Notes under the pieces: generated by a model
What the model saw: only the letters and a program-made list of their open reading frames with translations
What the model was told of the DNA's origin: nothing
Database searches by the model: none
Position numbers and translations under genes: made by a program
Source: Vishniacozyma victoriae
Lineage: Eukaryota > Basidiomycota > Tremellomycetes > Tremellales > Bulleribasidiaceae
DNA length: 64,000 bases
Reading direction: 5' to 3'
Assembly (NCBI GenBank): GCA_017654735.1
Contig: JADPYG010000090.1
Location: 620,001 to 684,000 of the forward strand
Shown: positions 47,595 to 60,659 of the stretch, in pieces
Layout: each line of letters opens with the position of its first letter
How positions within the stretch are numbered: position 1 is the first letter of the stretch

Positions 47595-48493
47595 ATGCCC
47601 AAAAGTGAGTGCTCAATATCGTTGTTATGTGGGGTTATGCTAACTTTCAGGTGAGTCTCGCTAGCTACAATCTATCCCCTTGGTGTCGTGGTCTACGGTC
47701 TGGTGGTCTTGGTCATTTGAAGATTCAAGGAGAGAGAAAGCCGGGAGGACAGCGAGGAACTAGCTGCGTGACGGAAACTTGGAGGAGGAGGAATTGAGGA
47801 ATGGTCGAGGAGACTGCGACATCCGATCAGAAGGTTCAGCATGAGGCTGCTCTCTCCTGCAACGGCTCTGTGGCACGGCATCGTGGAAAAGGGTCATTGC
47901 TGGGGAGAATCAGGAGGGAACAAATTTGACGGACGACCAAGACCACCTACCACCACTGCATCACGCAACCCTCATCGCTTTGTAGAATACCACTAACCCC
48001 AGTCTACAAGCCAGGAAAGGTCGCTGTTGTCCTCGCCGGTCGACAAGCCGGAAAGAAGGTCGTTGTTGTCCGACAACTCGACGAGGGAACCAAGGAGCGA
48101 CCCTACCCCCACGCCATCGTTGCCGGTATCGAGAGGTGAGCCTAATACTCTGGATATCAAGGATTATATCTAACAACCAGGTACCCCTTGAAGGTCACCA
48201 AGTCGATGGGTAAGAAGAAGGTTTCCCGACGATCAAAGGTCAAGCCTTTCATCAAGGTTGTCAACTACGCCCATCTCCTCCCCACCCGATACGTTCTCGA
48301 GCTCGAATCTTTGAAAGGCTCCATCTCCAACGACACCTTCAAGGAGCCCAGTCAGCGTGAGGATGCCAAGAAGGCCATCAAGAAGGCATTCGAGGAGAGG
48401 TACGCCAAGGGAAGCAACAGGTGGTGTAAGTCTGGTCTATTGGCGTGTTTGGAATTTGACTGACATGTAGTCTTCTCCAAGCTAAAGTTCTAA
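47595..48493 (+). CDS. RPL27: 60S ribosomal protein L27 (eL27)
   Basis: Large-subunit ribosomal protein. Exons 47595-47604, 48003-48135, 48181-48425, 48471-48493 give exactly 136 aa, the usual eL27 length. The first exon has only 10 nt (ATG CCC AAA A). Diagnostic sequence: [22 protein letters not shown], then [33 protein letters not shown] and the C-terminal WFFSKLKF. Intron 1 is 398 nt, the longest clear intron in the window. I checked it for box C/D snoRNA signals and saw none that I would defend. Confidence 0.96.
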
Positions 48494-49038
48494 GCTATTC
48501 GCGAGGGATTGGTGGACTGGAAACAGTCGGGGATGATGTACATTTTGGTTCGACTACATTGATAGTATGGATCATTGCACGACATGGCTGGATTGTTGAG
48601 CACCACTGATGATTGAATTGAGTTTTTGACTAAACTGCACCTCTTGCTCCTGAGCTGTATTTGTACTGATTAGCATCTGTCTGCCATGCTCCGGCCTCTT
48701 GTCCATTGACCCCAAATCCTGGTGCATGTGCCGTTGCACCGCCTCTTGTGCCGCAGAGATCCGCATAGTACTTAGTGTGGGACCTTAAAAGGGTAATTAA
48801 GGTGAAAGGCGATGACGTCCGGATGTACCGACTTATTTCACCTACCACCAGCGAATGATTGCTCCAAGCTTTGCCAGGACAGACAATAGTATTGTACAGC
48901 ATAGCATAAGATACGAGACACCTCAGAAAGGAACACGACCTCGAAAACGAACAGATCTCAAGTGCAACATTCATCGTACCTTAGGAACCGAACGCACGTC
49001 CCCACTCTATCTGAAAAGAAGAACAAGGTCCTTTACAA
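48494..49038. promoter_or_regulatory. intergenic region RPL27 3' flank / CAF120 promoter
   Basis: About 545 bp, same-strand genes on both sides. Nothing distinctive was seen. Confidence 0.4.
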
Positions 49039-52000
49039 ATGTCAATGTTTAAACGTAAATCAACCCCTCCAACAATCTCACCACTTCCCCCTCCTCAACC
49101 AAGTGATCGTCGTTTATCACATCTCCAAACTCAACCTATGCAACCACAACAACAGCAACCGAATTACAATTCAGGTCATCCAGTGGATAGGGTTGGAAGT
49201 GGGAATTACGATTCGAGGTCTGTCAAGAGTGATAAACGGCGTAGTGGATTCTTTGGATTTGGGAAGAAAGATAAGGAAAAGGATAGTAAGGAGAAAGAGG
49301 TATGTGCCATTTCTCTGTGACAATTGTCGGGTGTGATGCAGGTGTGGATTGGGTAGAACCCAATCTGAAGGGGGCGTGGTAAGGGCGTAATTGATCGATC
49401 ATGACGCTCGGGCCTCATTCAACAATTCCCACACCTTCATCAACCCTCTATCATCTCATCACTTGCTCACCCTCTCTCCCATCTTCCCCTTTCACTCATT
49501 CACCATGTCGGTAGAGAGCTACGAACACCCAACCCCGTCAATGATACACGAGCTAACATGGCCTCTTCCACAGCTCCCACCCACTCAAAACCGATCATCA
49601 TTCGCAGTAGAACGAACCCCCCTCAACCATATTCCCGAAACTTCCGCTCACCGCAACGGTCAACCCCAAGGCCGTCCACCACAAGGACAAGGACAAGGGT
49701 TCCAGCCTTATCAAATGCATCAATTCCCACCTCCTCCACCTGGTCAAACACCTCCTGAAATCACCTCACCACTGTCTCCACTCGGTGCGGGGGGATTGAA
49801 TCCTCAATCACCTCCTCTACCTGCGAAACAAGGTCAACAACAACGAATATCATCCAATCCAATGTCTCCTCCGGGGAATAACGATTTTGGCCCTTATCCT
49901 TCTGGTGGAGGGATGCCTAGGTCACAGACTATGGGATTTCAAGGACAAGGTCAAGGTCAGAATCAAGGTCGAGGATCACCTGGAGAAAGAGGAAATGTTG
50001 GTGTACCCGAAAGTCACCCTTATCGAGGACTTGTAGATCAACAAAATCGAGGAGAACAGAGCCAAATGCCCAGGTCGGGAAGTATGCCCCTCAATCAAGG
50101 TGCAGGCAGGCCAATGGGCATGTCGAATGGCACCTCCTCGCCCATGCGCGGATCAGGATCAGGTTCCGGATCACCGCTCGCTGGCCCAAGCCCTAATGGC
50201 AGCCAGAATCCAATACGACAAGCTCCTATCAATCAACTTCAACCGATTCAATCGAATACTCCACCTATCCACTCGAGCAATTCCCCTTCCAACATGCCAA
50301 CTCCGCAGACTGTTCAACAGCCACCTACACCTTCTTCGCAAGCTGTTGCCCATGGTTTGCAGAACAATCAACCTACTTGGCAGAGGGAATTCAATAATAT
50401 CGTGGATCTAATTGGGGCACAGCCTAATAAGCATTATGTCGCTAGTCCTCCTGAACTCGAAATGATCCTTGCCAGGACCAGTGCGGGAGCTCTGCCAAAG
50501 TAAGCCCATTTCGTTGCCTCTCTGGTGATCAAGCTGATCGGTAGACAAGGACAACCTGGTAGTGTTACCAACGATTGGGACGCAGTCTGGTTACAATTGT
50601 CCGGAATCTCGCTTTCAATGTGGTCAATGAAGGAAACAAGAGCAGCTGCCGCTAAAGGTGAAAAAGTTCCACCTACTTATTTCAATATCACCGATTCATC
50701 CCTTGAGCTCCTCGCCCCTCTTCCTCCACCCCCTCATCGACCAAACTCTGCTCCGCATCAATTCGTTTACTCCCTCAATACCGCTGGATCGAACCGACTA
50801 TTATTCTCCTGTCCATCCGATAGGGATCTTGCTAAGTGGGCGACTGGTCTGCGATTGGCAGCATGGGAAAGGGCGAGGCTAGAGGAGATATATACCGGCC
50901 ACCTCATCAAATCTGGTGGGAGGGAACCTAAATGCGAGCTCGTCAAGGGTAGGATGGAAGGATGGGTCAGGGTCAGAGTGATGGGTGGAACGGATTGGAA
51001 GAGGCTCTGGCTTGTATTATCTTCTCCATACGCCGAGGAAGTTGGCAAGGAAGAAGAGAAAAAGAATAGAAGGAGAAGTATCTTTGGGTTTGGGGATAAA
51101 GAAAAGCCTGAACCTGTCCAGGAACCTAATACGGGTGTTAGTATGGCTTCATTCTACAATGAACCGAGGACACAGAAGAATAGGACTACTCCTGCTGTCC
51201 TTACTATTACCGATATCACCCAATCGTACGTCCCTCCCGACCTACTGTAAACTTGCTGATTTCAGATATGCGGTCTTCCCAGAACGACTGGAGGTCATGT
51301 CTCAATCGAATTTGATGAAGGTTGTTGGAAGGATCAATGGGGACTTGGTGACTATCGAAGGGAGGTTGAGAGATTCAGGATGGGCGTTGATTATGCCTGA
51401 AGCACCAGGAGAAGGGACTGCTTCGCCACCCCCCTCGAGTCCACTCGCAAGTATGATGCGATGGGTTACTGGTGAGCTAGTCCTTCTCAGTCCAGGACAA
51501 AGCTAATCATCAGCCTTCCACGATGTATTCAAACTCTACGGTCGACCCGAGAGGTATATCTGGAATCGATCTGATCCGAAATCATTCTTCTTTGCCTATC
51601 CCGAAGGGCCCAACCGAGATGGTCTATTCCTCGATACCGAAGAAGCCCTTTTGGCTGATTTCCGAACGGCCAGCCTTCCAGCTGTTCGAGCAAACTTTGT
51701 CAAGATAGCACTTAGGAAATTGAGTGAACCCGTCGTCGAGCCCACCTACCGAGATGAAAAAGCTTCGACTAGCTCTATACCACCACCAAGGCCTGATGGG
51801 GAGTATCGATTACCGCCCCTCTCTTTCGGAGAGGGCTCGCCTCATACGAGTGCCGAATCCCAGCCGAGATCACTTACCCCGATTACCGAGCGGACCGACG
51901 ATGCCAGTAGGCAGAATTCGACCAGGACGAATACTTCAGAGATATACGAGAGAAGACCCAGTGAAAATTCGAAACAAGGAAGTGGATCTTCTAGGATACC

Positions 52001-54557
52001 TTCTGGCGAAGAACGTTTGGCACCCATCACGGATGAAGAGCAATTGACCGACGAGCCGGCTATGACCAAATCGACGATAGTGACTTCGCCCGAAGATACT
52101 GCTCCAAATAGCGCAGCCATTGTTCGTGGAATGGGAACGCAGGAGACTTTGGATTCTCAAACTGGTGAAACTGTTTGGTCCCAGAGTTCTGCGTCCGCTG
52201 GGGACCAGAGTGGAGCCTCGACTCCTACTACCAACCAAACCCATGGTATCTCGAGATTACCGCCTATCGTCACTTCTGCTGGGGAACCTATGGAAATGGA
52301 ACGACCTGGTCAATTACCTGATCTACCTTCCGCTCAAGCCCAACCTGTCGATACTCGAGGTTCAGCCGTCTCCCCTCCACCTTTCACTGGTGCGCTAGCT
52401 ACCAGCCTCGCTCCGCCTATTGATGCCGCTTCCGATCAAACTCATCGCGACCGATCGATTACTCCTCAAGCCCAACCTCCAATCGATTCTGCGAGTCAAC
52501 AGACCCTTGGACAGGGCCGACCATCTGATGACCAGATGCACGCTCCTACGCCACGAAAGGTTTCGCCTGGTGACCATGTTTCCACTACCGATAATGCATT
52601 GGAGCATGAACCAGCTGCGATTTATCTTCAGAATATGGTGGATGAACCTCATTCTTCTGTTCCGACCCAGCAACATCAACAACAACAACTCGCCCCCGCT
52701 TCTATGAACACCCGAGTCAGGTCACCTAGTGACTCTGGAAGCTTGAATGGTATTGGTCGTAAACCATCCGGAGCCCGTGCGCCACCGCCAAAGAAGACTA
52801 GTGCCGGTCCGCTCAGATCGCTTTCGGCAGTCGATGAACATGGTCAACCCCTCCCTCTCTCGCCGCCTGTCTCTGCTGTTGGAGGTCCTACTCTGGATAC
52901 TACGCCCAAGCAGTCCGAACAGAATCTACCTAGATCAGCTACGCATGATGATCTAGGAGAAGACGTTTCTGCTTATGTCGCATATGCGGAACAACCATCT
53001 CCGGAAGTCGATAGGAAAGGCAAAGCTCGGGAACTTCCTCCTCCAGTCAAGGCAGAAGAAGGCCCACGCTCATCATTCGCCCTTTCAAAAGCGGCTCAAG
53101 AGAGGCGAGCTAAAGCGGAAGCTCTAGCAGCAGAACAGGAACGAGTCAAGAGAGTACCAGGCGGCGGAAAGAGGACTGGACCAGTAGTCAAGAAAGATGA
53201 ATGGATGGAGAGTGATAGTGAGGAAGATGAGGATGAGGAGGATCAATCGCCTGAAGTTCCACTACGAAATTTGAGGGACGATCAGGATGGTTTGGATAGG
53301 TCGGGCTCTAGGGCTAGGGCGTTACCTACTATCCCTGGCAGAAATGTGGTTGATCAGGATCAACTACGACCTCACTCCCGATCGCCAAACTCCCAGCCTC
53401 AGGCTAGGGATTCGTATATCGACAGAGACAGAGATAGAATGTCGATGGCTCCTCCTCGATCTCAGTACGAGCAGAGACCTAGTCAAGGACGAACACCGCC
53501 GCCAAATCAGCAACAGCAACAGGAGCTGCAGCAACGGCAACAACAGCTGCAGCGACAACAGCAACAACAGCAGCAAGCTACTCAGAACAGGCAATCAGTA
53601 TGGAACGCAAATTTCGCAGCCGACCACGGAATGACTGAAAATAAAACTGGCAAATTTGTTGAAATGGAAGATCCAGCTACTCAACTTACGAAACCGTTCG
53701 CCCCTCATGGATTGTTGCAAGCTGGTCTTCAAGATCGCGAGGATCGATCGGCAAAGAGACAAGAGGAACTTGCTAGAGAGACGGGAACGAGTTTAATTAA
53801 TGTCCCCTCTAAACCTCCTCCTCCGCAGACTGGTTTACTTGGTGCTGTGGCTGCTCATGAGAGGGAGAGGAAGAATGCGGGTGGTATTGGAGCTACATTG
53901 ACGGATAGGGAGAGGGAGAGGAGACAGAATGTAAGCCTAATTCTACCCACAGGATGGGTAAGCTAATGAGATAGGAGGATCGACAGAGAGAAATGGAGAG
54001 AATGCAGCGACAAGGAGGTGATCAACAACGTCCATTTAGTGGTGGTGATCCTTATGCGGCACAACAGTTCCCATATGGAATGCCACCTATGATGATGGGT
54101 ATGCCACCCATGTCGCCTTATGGCGTAAGTCCCCCACTTGCAGTAAGCCGCGGCTGACGTTCAGCAGGGATACCAGGGAGGCTACAACCCATACGCTCAA
54201 CAACAAGCAATGATGGCCGCTCAAATGGCATATCAACAAGCAATGATGATGGCTCAACACCAAGGAGGTCAAGGAGGACACACACCCGACAGACCATCTT
54301 CACCAACTTCAGCAGCTGGTCACGGTCAACAATACCCAGGACCAGGAGGATATGGATTCCCAGGGTACGGTTGGCCAGGGATGATGCCTCCCCCCCAATG
54401 GGGTGGTGCGTCGCCTGGATTAGCTCCTCCTGGTCAATGGCCTCCTGGTCCTGGGAGTGGGAGGGGTAGTAATTATGGGTATTCTGATGATGGTCGTGGA
54501 AGGGATGGAGGGGATAGGGATGATGGACGAGATAATAGTAGGGATCGGGCTAGCTAG
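49039..54557 (+). CDS. CAF120: CAF120 / Skg3-like PH-domain protein, CCR4-NOT associated
   Basis: Homologue of yeast Caf120/Skg3, linked to the CCR4-NOT deadenylase and transcription complex. Exons 49039-49299, 49574-50499, 50545-51225, 51266-51471, 51514-53930, 53975-54124, 54165-54557; 1677 aa. After a Pro/Gln/Gly-rich N-terminus comes a PH domain (from QGQPGSVTNDWDAVWLQLSG through LLFSCPSDRDLAKWATGLRLA), then a second conserved part with GWVRVRVMGGTDWKRLWLVL, RYAVFPERLEVM-type (YAVFPERLEVMSQSNLMKV) and RYIWNRSDPKSFFFAYP. The C-terminal 1000 residues are disordered with a poly-Gln tract and an end rich in Gln/Gly/Met and Arg/Asp/Gly. The 274-nt first intron has several possible acceptors (49574 preferred because CTAAC precedes it). 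The last acceptor is NAGNAG. Confidence 0.8.
53508..53576 (+). repeat. CAF120: CAG/CAA repeat encoding poly-Gln in CAF120
   Basis: Imperfect CAG/CAA triplets, interrupted by Glu, Leu and Arg codons, encoding a Gln-rich tract of about 23 residues. Mixed codons suggest it is fairly stable. Confidence 0.85.
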
Positions 54558-54872
54558 GTGAAGCTTGGTAGCTTGATAATTCATAAAAGGAGTACATAGG
54601 ACAATGCAATAATTACTCCCCCACTTTACCCCATATCCTACCCTGACACATTCCCTGAATTGATTATCGCTGCGCGAATTGAAAATGGCTGGAACGTGGA
54701 GCGATTTGAGCAATACATTCTTCAACACTATACTTCATCTACGAGTAGCATACACCTTACACCATCGACCAGTAGACTGAACATAACGATAAACAGGGTA
54801 CAGGCAGGTCCATACCCATATACATATATGAAACAATCGAGATCACACGAGACCCGTCAAACGAACACCAAA
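54558..54872. promoter_or_regulatory. intergenic region upstream of the desaturase
   Basis: About 315 bp. The desaturase frame is open upstream; an in-frame ATG at 54828 could extend the N-terminus by 15 residues. No other element was seen. Confidence 0.4.
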
Positions 54873-56301
54873 ATGACAGAAACTATCCAACCACTCCCAC
54901 TTCCCCAACTAAGGAGCAGGTCCTCCAAATCCACTCGAAATACCTCTGCAAACCCTAAATACTCCCCATCTGCGGACTCTACTACTTCTATCAGTTCTCT
55001 ACCCTCTACCGAGACCGAGTCTGAGTCTATTGAAGAGCAGGAAAAGAAATATGATGATCCATACCCCGATTTCCTTTGGATGACTACTGAGGAACCTCAT
55101 CGATCTAGGCGGATGGCTATCCTCAAAGCTCACCCCGAGGTACGTCGATTTTACGACAGGAGTTCAGGATGGAAGCTAATATGTAGATCCGACAATTGAT
55201 GGGTCCTACGCCATATACTTTCCCCCTAGTCCTCCTTGTCCTCACCACCCAACTTTCCCTCGCAATCTATATGCGATCCCACCACCCTTTCTCACTACCC
55301 TTCATTCTCACTGCCTACGTGTTTGGGGGAACATTGAATCAGAATACTTTCCTTGCGATCCACGAAATTACCCATAATCTCGCCTTCAAGTCGTTGAAGG
55401 CAAATAAGGTTCTTGCTATTGTATCGAATCTTGCTATTGGTATTCCTTATGCTATGGCGTTCAAGGGATATCATCGGGAACATCACAAGTACTTGGGTGA
55501 AGAGGGGATTGACACGGATTTACCTAGTCGATTCGAGGCGCTTGTGTTGAACAATGTCGCTGGAAAGACCTTCTTTGCGTGCGTTTCACTCTCCTATTCT
55601 CTCCAGATCATCGGAGCTGATGATAGTACATTCCAGATCCTATTCTACGCACTACGACCTGGATTCATTCGAACGCAAAAACCAACCGTCTGGCACGGTA
55701 TCAACTTCGCAACGATCCTTACTTTCGACTACCTCCTCGTTCACTTCTTTGGCTGGCGGCCACTAGTCTACCTCATCATGTCTTCCTTCTTTGCTGGAAG
55801 CTTGCATCCATGTGCTGCGCACTTTATTGCCGAACATTATCTCATGAACGGACCTGTTGAGGGGGACGCCAATGCCGCGTTAGCTCAGGAGACGACGAGC
55901 TACTATGGATGGTTGAACGTCTTGTGTTTCAATGTACGTGTTTTCTCTGATACAGAGGGCAGAGCTGATAGTAGGTGGGATACCATAATGAACATCACGA
56001 CTTCCCTTCAGTTCCATGGACCAACCTACCTAAACTCCGTGAAGTTGCAAAGGAGTATTACGAGCCTCTCCCATCCCACAAATCATGGCCGTACGTTACA
56101 TATAAATTCATTACGGATCCAAGTGTGGGTATGTTCTCAAGAGCCAAGAGGGCCGGACACGGAGAGAAGATCAGTGAAAGCACCTGGACACCTACGGATG
56201 ATGAGGTTAGTGAGGCTAGTGATGGTTCTAGTGAGGACGAGAAGATGGGGGAGAGGATGAAGGAGGCTACTGATCGGGGTTATGGTAGTGAGCCCGAGTA
56301 G
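54873..56301 (+). CDS. DES1: sphingolipid delta-4 desaturase (DEGS1 family)
   Basis: ER membrane di-iron desaturase that puts the 4,5 double bond into dihydroceramide, on the route to glucosylceramide. Exons 54873-55139, 55187-55578, 55627-55933, 55975-56301; 430 aa. The DEGS N-terminal lipid-desaturase motif is YPDFLWMTTEEPHRSRRMAIL. The three His boxes are HEITH (about 148-152), HREHH (185-189) and HNEHH (326-330), with family sequences KYLGEEGIDTDLPS and HFIAEHYLMNGPVEG. Four or so hydrophobic segments surround them. The C-terminal ~50 residues are acidic and Ser-rich, longer than in animal enzymes. The N-terminal ~70 residues before the motif are Ser/Thr-rich and probably disordered. ATG 54873 (CCAAAATGA context) is preferred over 54828. 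Confidence 0.93.
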
Positions 56302-56375
56302 GTTGTGTTGATGTATTGTTTGATGATTACGAGTGGTTGCATGTAGTACAACAAAATTGATCAATGCTAATTGAC

Positions 56376-59038
56376 CTACGAATACCGCTGATCCCCCTCC
56401 ATCTCGGCTTCCCACCGCTCGTTCTCTTCATAAGAGTCCCTACTCTCGATGTCTTCCTGCATGGCCCCATCAACCCGCTTGGGCCTCCGTCGCCTTCCCT
56501 CCTCACCCCTCCCCTTTAATCTCCATCTCCTTCTCTTCCTCAAAGCCACCTCGTAAGATTTACAAACCCACTTCAACCAACCTAATTCCTTCCTACCTTC
56601 CCTAACAAGCCTTTGATGTAAAACATCAACATCCCCAAAGAGGATGTTTGGTGGGATATCCGATTCTGCTAATCTCGTTCGATCTGTCATTCGGATTTGG
56701 AAGGGAGTGGGCGGGGTGGCGTAGTACCCATCGAGGATGGTTGAGGGTGGGTAGAGGGAGTTGAATGTGTTGAGGAGGGAGATTGGGTCTTCGACCGGGG
56801 TCGAAGGGGAGAGGGAAAGGGCTCGGATGATTGATTTGTACGATCGTTCGATTTGTCGGGGACCAAGGCCTAGAGTGTACATCCGATCCTTTCGCTCTGA
56901 GGATTGAGAACTGTCGAGATTCTCCTCGGTGAAGACGAGGTACTCGTCCCAAATAGCTCGGGCCCAGGCAGTAGCTTCATCCCGATCTTTCCCCTGTTCA
57001 CCAGCTGCACACCTTTCCAAAACTTGCATCATACTCCATCCGTTGATCCTCACTTCCTTTTCGGAGAGCATACTCCAAGTCTCATCCCAGGCTTCCTTCG
57101 CAGAAGAAATAGAGGGAGCATGAGCAAGGTGCACAGAGAGGTAGGAATTGATTAAGCGGGTAGTGAGGCGGACGTTTGTGAATGGCCCTGATCCTTCGTG
57201 GAGGGTATCGTTCATGATTTGATCGAATAGGACTTTGGCTTCTCTGATTGCGTCGGCTGAAGTTTGTGGAGCGGTGTGGGTCGGCGATGAAGGCTCCGTT
57301 ATAGAGTCCGGGTGATCACGTAGTTGGTCGAGATCCACTTCGGACTCGGTAGCAAGCGGCGGCGTCTCCAATTGGTTCGAAGTCTGATTGACTGCTGCCT
57401 CCATCTTGGACTCCGCATTACCTGCCGATGCGGTCCGTCGGACAAGTTGCCTCTTGACGACCGGTTTCCAGCTCGCATAAGTCATAAACACCCCACTCAT
57501 CAATTCCTCATTTACTCCCTTCCAACCCCGCGCACCACCTTGCAATTTGACCACCTCGTTCAAGACCCACCTAGCCCTATTCAGATCTCCAGCTCGTTTG
57601 GTACCTTCCAACAATGCATTGAAAGTTTCAGAGGTAGGTATGAATCGAGACCACCTCTCCATATCTGAATTAATCGATTCGTCGAATGGGACAAAAGTCG
57701 CTTCGGTATGTTTTGCAAGCATTTGGCGGAATAAATCGAATGCTTCTAGGTATGTGGACTTTGTGCTAGACAGAGCTTTTATGATTGCATCGTATTCCGT
57801 TCTTTCGGGTGAAGTGGACTCGTTGAGTTCAATCCATAAATCCCTAGCTCGTTCTGGTTGGGGATCTTTGGAAGAAGAACAAGCTGAGATCATTGTCGAG
57901 TAAATGGCAGGCGTGGGTGTGGCGTGAGCTGTGAGGCGCATATTCGCGAACAAATCCCAAGCGAGTGATCGAGTCTGAGAGGTTGATTGAGTGGAAGTAA
58001 GGTGAGTCAGGAGGATGTTGTAGGAAGATTGCGGGAGGGGTTTTCCTGTTGTGGCAAGAGATTGGACGAGGTTGATGGCGGGATAGATTTGTGGTGGAGA
58101 GTGTTCGAGGTGGGCTTCGATCATGAGATCGTGCTGTTTGTCGGACATCTGTACTCCGGCTTCAAGTCAGCGTTGACCAAGACATGATATGAAGACTTAC
58201 ATTGGGCTAGAAGAGTGTGGATACGGACGACATCCTCCACTCGACCATCTCGGGCGTAAGACTCCATGACCTGCGTAACCTGCTTTCCGTCCGGATATGT
58301 GCCATGTACCTGCTGATCAGCATAGCCAATGGAAATGTAACCCGACTCACACTCATCAAGTCCATTAAATTCTCTGCATCCCGCCCATCTCTCGCCGCCA
58401 TCTCGTCGAGCAGCACACTCCACTCGGTCCTACTGACCAATCCAAGCGGTACCTTCGCTCCCCCTTCTTTTGAGATTGGAGGCTGAATGGCCCTCAGTCT
58501 CTCCACGATATCAGAGACTACCTTCTGTCGGAGACCAGTATTCAAAGCAGGTAATTTAGAAGGTCCAGCTTCCATCCCAATAAACCGTCCGGCCAATCCC
58601 TCAATCACTCTACTCCTTTCCTCCGTTGTCATCTTATCTTCAATCTGAGGTAGATCATTCTCGAGGGGCCGACCAGATTCCATCACGGCCGCATAGAATG
58701 ATCTTAAATCCTCCTCTTCGAGTTCGGGAAGATCTTGAATTGCTTTCTCTGTTAATTGGATTTTGGTTGCTTTCCGTATCCTCTTGTCGGATGGGAGAGA
58801 GCGAGGGTCAGTGTAGGATTCATGATGTGGCTTGGATTCATATGGTGCTTGTGTCGTAGGGGTTGGCCGGTAGAGTGGGAAAGACGGTGGTTGATGATTA
58901 TCGTATGTCGAGGAGGACAGTGGCCGTAGACTACCGATTAGCTTTGCAATGTTATACAAGTCAGACATACCCAGTCACATTCTGAGCTCTTGACCCAAAG
59001 CTCCTAAGGATGCCAGTCCTATATACTGCTGAGCGCAT
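56376..59038 (-). CDS. mitochondrial pentatricopeptide repeat (PPR) protein
   Basis: Exons (complement) 58971-59038, 58351-58930, 58201-58312, 56376-58159 give 847 aa. The first exon encodes a basic, acid-free presequence (MRSAVYRTGILRSFGSRAQNV) with the look of a mitochondrial targeting peptide. Helical hairpin repeats follow: VTQVMESYARDGRVEDVVRI, SYNILLTHLT with AWDLFANMRL, IYSTMISACSS with ARDLWIELNES, EYDAIIKALSS with AFDLFRQML, TFNALLEGTKRAGDLNRARW, spaced about 35 residues as in PPRs. The C-terminus is basic (RKRRRWRLKGRGEEGRRRRP) and then acidic. PPR proteins bind organelle RNA and act in processing or translation; the target is not visible. The exon 4 acceptor is an AAG just after CTGAC. 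Confidence 0.82.
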
Positions 59039-59259
59039 GATTAATGTACAAATATCAAGAAGTATTAACGTGAGGGTGATTGCCGTCGATAATTTCCGTG
59101 TGGGGCACCACTCACTCTCTGGACGCGAATGATTTCTTTGTTGACACCTCCATCAACTCATACTCGTAAAATATCAGAGGTAAATATGGATTACGAGGCA
59201 CAAAGGCTCCAAAATATCAAGTAGAATCATATCTAAATGGAAATAAATGATGGAGACTG

Positions 59260-60377
59260 ATGGATAGGGATAATCAGGCCCTCCTATTATCGCTCGGACT
59301 CGGCGAGCCATCTACGAAACCCACAAAAAGTGCTGCATCACTCCAGAAATTGAATATAGCAGCCAAGAAGAAGAGATTACAAGATGAGCGGGCTTTCAAG
59401 CCTGAGGTAGAGGAAGAAAAGGTGGAGGAGGATACACCACGTCGAAAAAGGCCTAGCTTGGCTAGTACAACGGCGAGTCCGAGCGCTACGGGTCGTGATG
59501 GATCACTACTTCGACGAAGTTCGAGATCTGTACAAGCTATTAAAAGGCTTGCGGATGACGTTTTTGCGGAAGCTGCTGAGGACGACTTTGATGACGAGGA
59601 AGAGGAAGGAGTAAAGAAGAAAAGGAGGACGGGCGGTGAACCCTTGAGGAAAGCAAAGAGTCTTGGCAAGAGAACTCAAAACCCGTACGTCTTCTGCCCC
59701 GTCAAGATGGCCGTCGAGCTGACGTTGGTAGGAAACAATTTGGACATATCCCTGGTGTGGAAGTGGGCAGAACCTGGGCATCAAGGATGGAATGCTCGAC
59801 TGATGCCATACATGCGTGAGTGCGGTCTTTAAGACAAGAAGCTCTGCTCAGAACCAGTGCTCCGGTAGCTGGTATCTGCGGCAACCCAGAGACTGGGGCT
59901 TATTCAATTGCACTATCTGGCGGATATCCCGACGAGTAAGTGGCCATCTATCAGCCTTGCAAGGCCGAGCTGTTCGGCACGTTACTGATCCCCAGCGTCG
60001 ACCTCGGAGTAGCCTTCACCTACACAGGTTGCGGAGGAAGAGATCTAAAAGGTACAGCCCAAAACCCGAAAAACCTCAGAACGGCCGAACAGACTTCCGA
60101 TCAAAGCTTCGATTGGCCTTTGAACGCCGCTATAAAACGCTCGGCCGAGACGAAGAAACCAGTAAGAGTGATTAGGGGATATAAGCTCCCCTCACCTTAT
60201 GCTCCTGTTGAGGGGTATCGATATGATGGGTTGTATGTTGTTGAGAAAGCTTGGATGGGCAAAGGGTTGACTAAAGGATTGAAGGTCTGTAGATATGCTT
60301 TTAAGAGGGTTGAGGGGCAGCCTGATTTGCCTGTTCGGGATTTGGACAAGGAGTTGGAGAATCTTGAGAAGGAGTGA
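59260..60377 (+). CDS. SRA/YDG-domain protein, candidate 5-methylcytosine reader
   Basis: Exons 59260-59684, 59732-59815, 59858-59935, 59996-60377 give 322 aa. The N-terminal 140 residues are basic/acidic and disordered, with KKKR and RKRP clusters usable as nuclear signals. The C-terminal part is an SRA (YDG) domain: HIPGVEVGRTWASRMECS (as GHIPGVEVGRTWASR), GICGNPETGAYSIALSGGYPDD, FTYTGCGGRDLKGTAQNP, SDQSFDWPLNAAIKRS, PVRVIRG, and GYRYDGLYVVEKAW. SRA domains flip out 5-methylcytosine in hemimethylated CpG. Unlike human UHRF1 there is no RING, Tudor or PHD domain. Cryptococcus keeps CpG methylation through the maintenance enzyme Dnmt5 together with a UHRF1-like SRA protein; this gene is a candidate orthologue. 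An in-frame stop just upstream supports the start. Confidence 0.88.
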
Positions 60378-60659
60378 ATGGATGCTATTTTCTACTATTT
60401 GCAGCTAGTGATCGAATGAAACCTTAAATCTCACAGTCTTGGCCCTAAGTTGATCTTGTGTACGTAGATCACTTGTTATCCTCGGTTACTGCATATCATT
60501 ATACTCTGCATATAAACTCTAGATACACTCTTTATAGTCTATACTGTACTCTTCCGCAATCTAATACCCTATATTCAGTTGTTTATATCAAGACGGTGAC
60601 CCGAAACACAGACACGCTTTGACCCCCTCCCTAGCCTCCCCTTGGCCAAGTTGGACGCG

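Noticed and set aside
53364..53594. Leu-rich minus-strand frame
   Set aside because: Antisense of the CAG/CAA tract of CAF120, which reads as Leu codons on the other strand.
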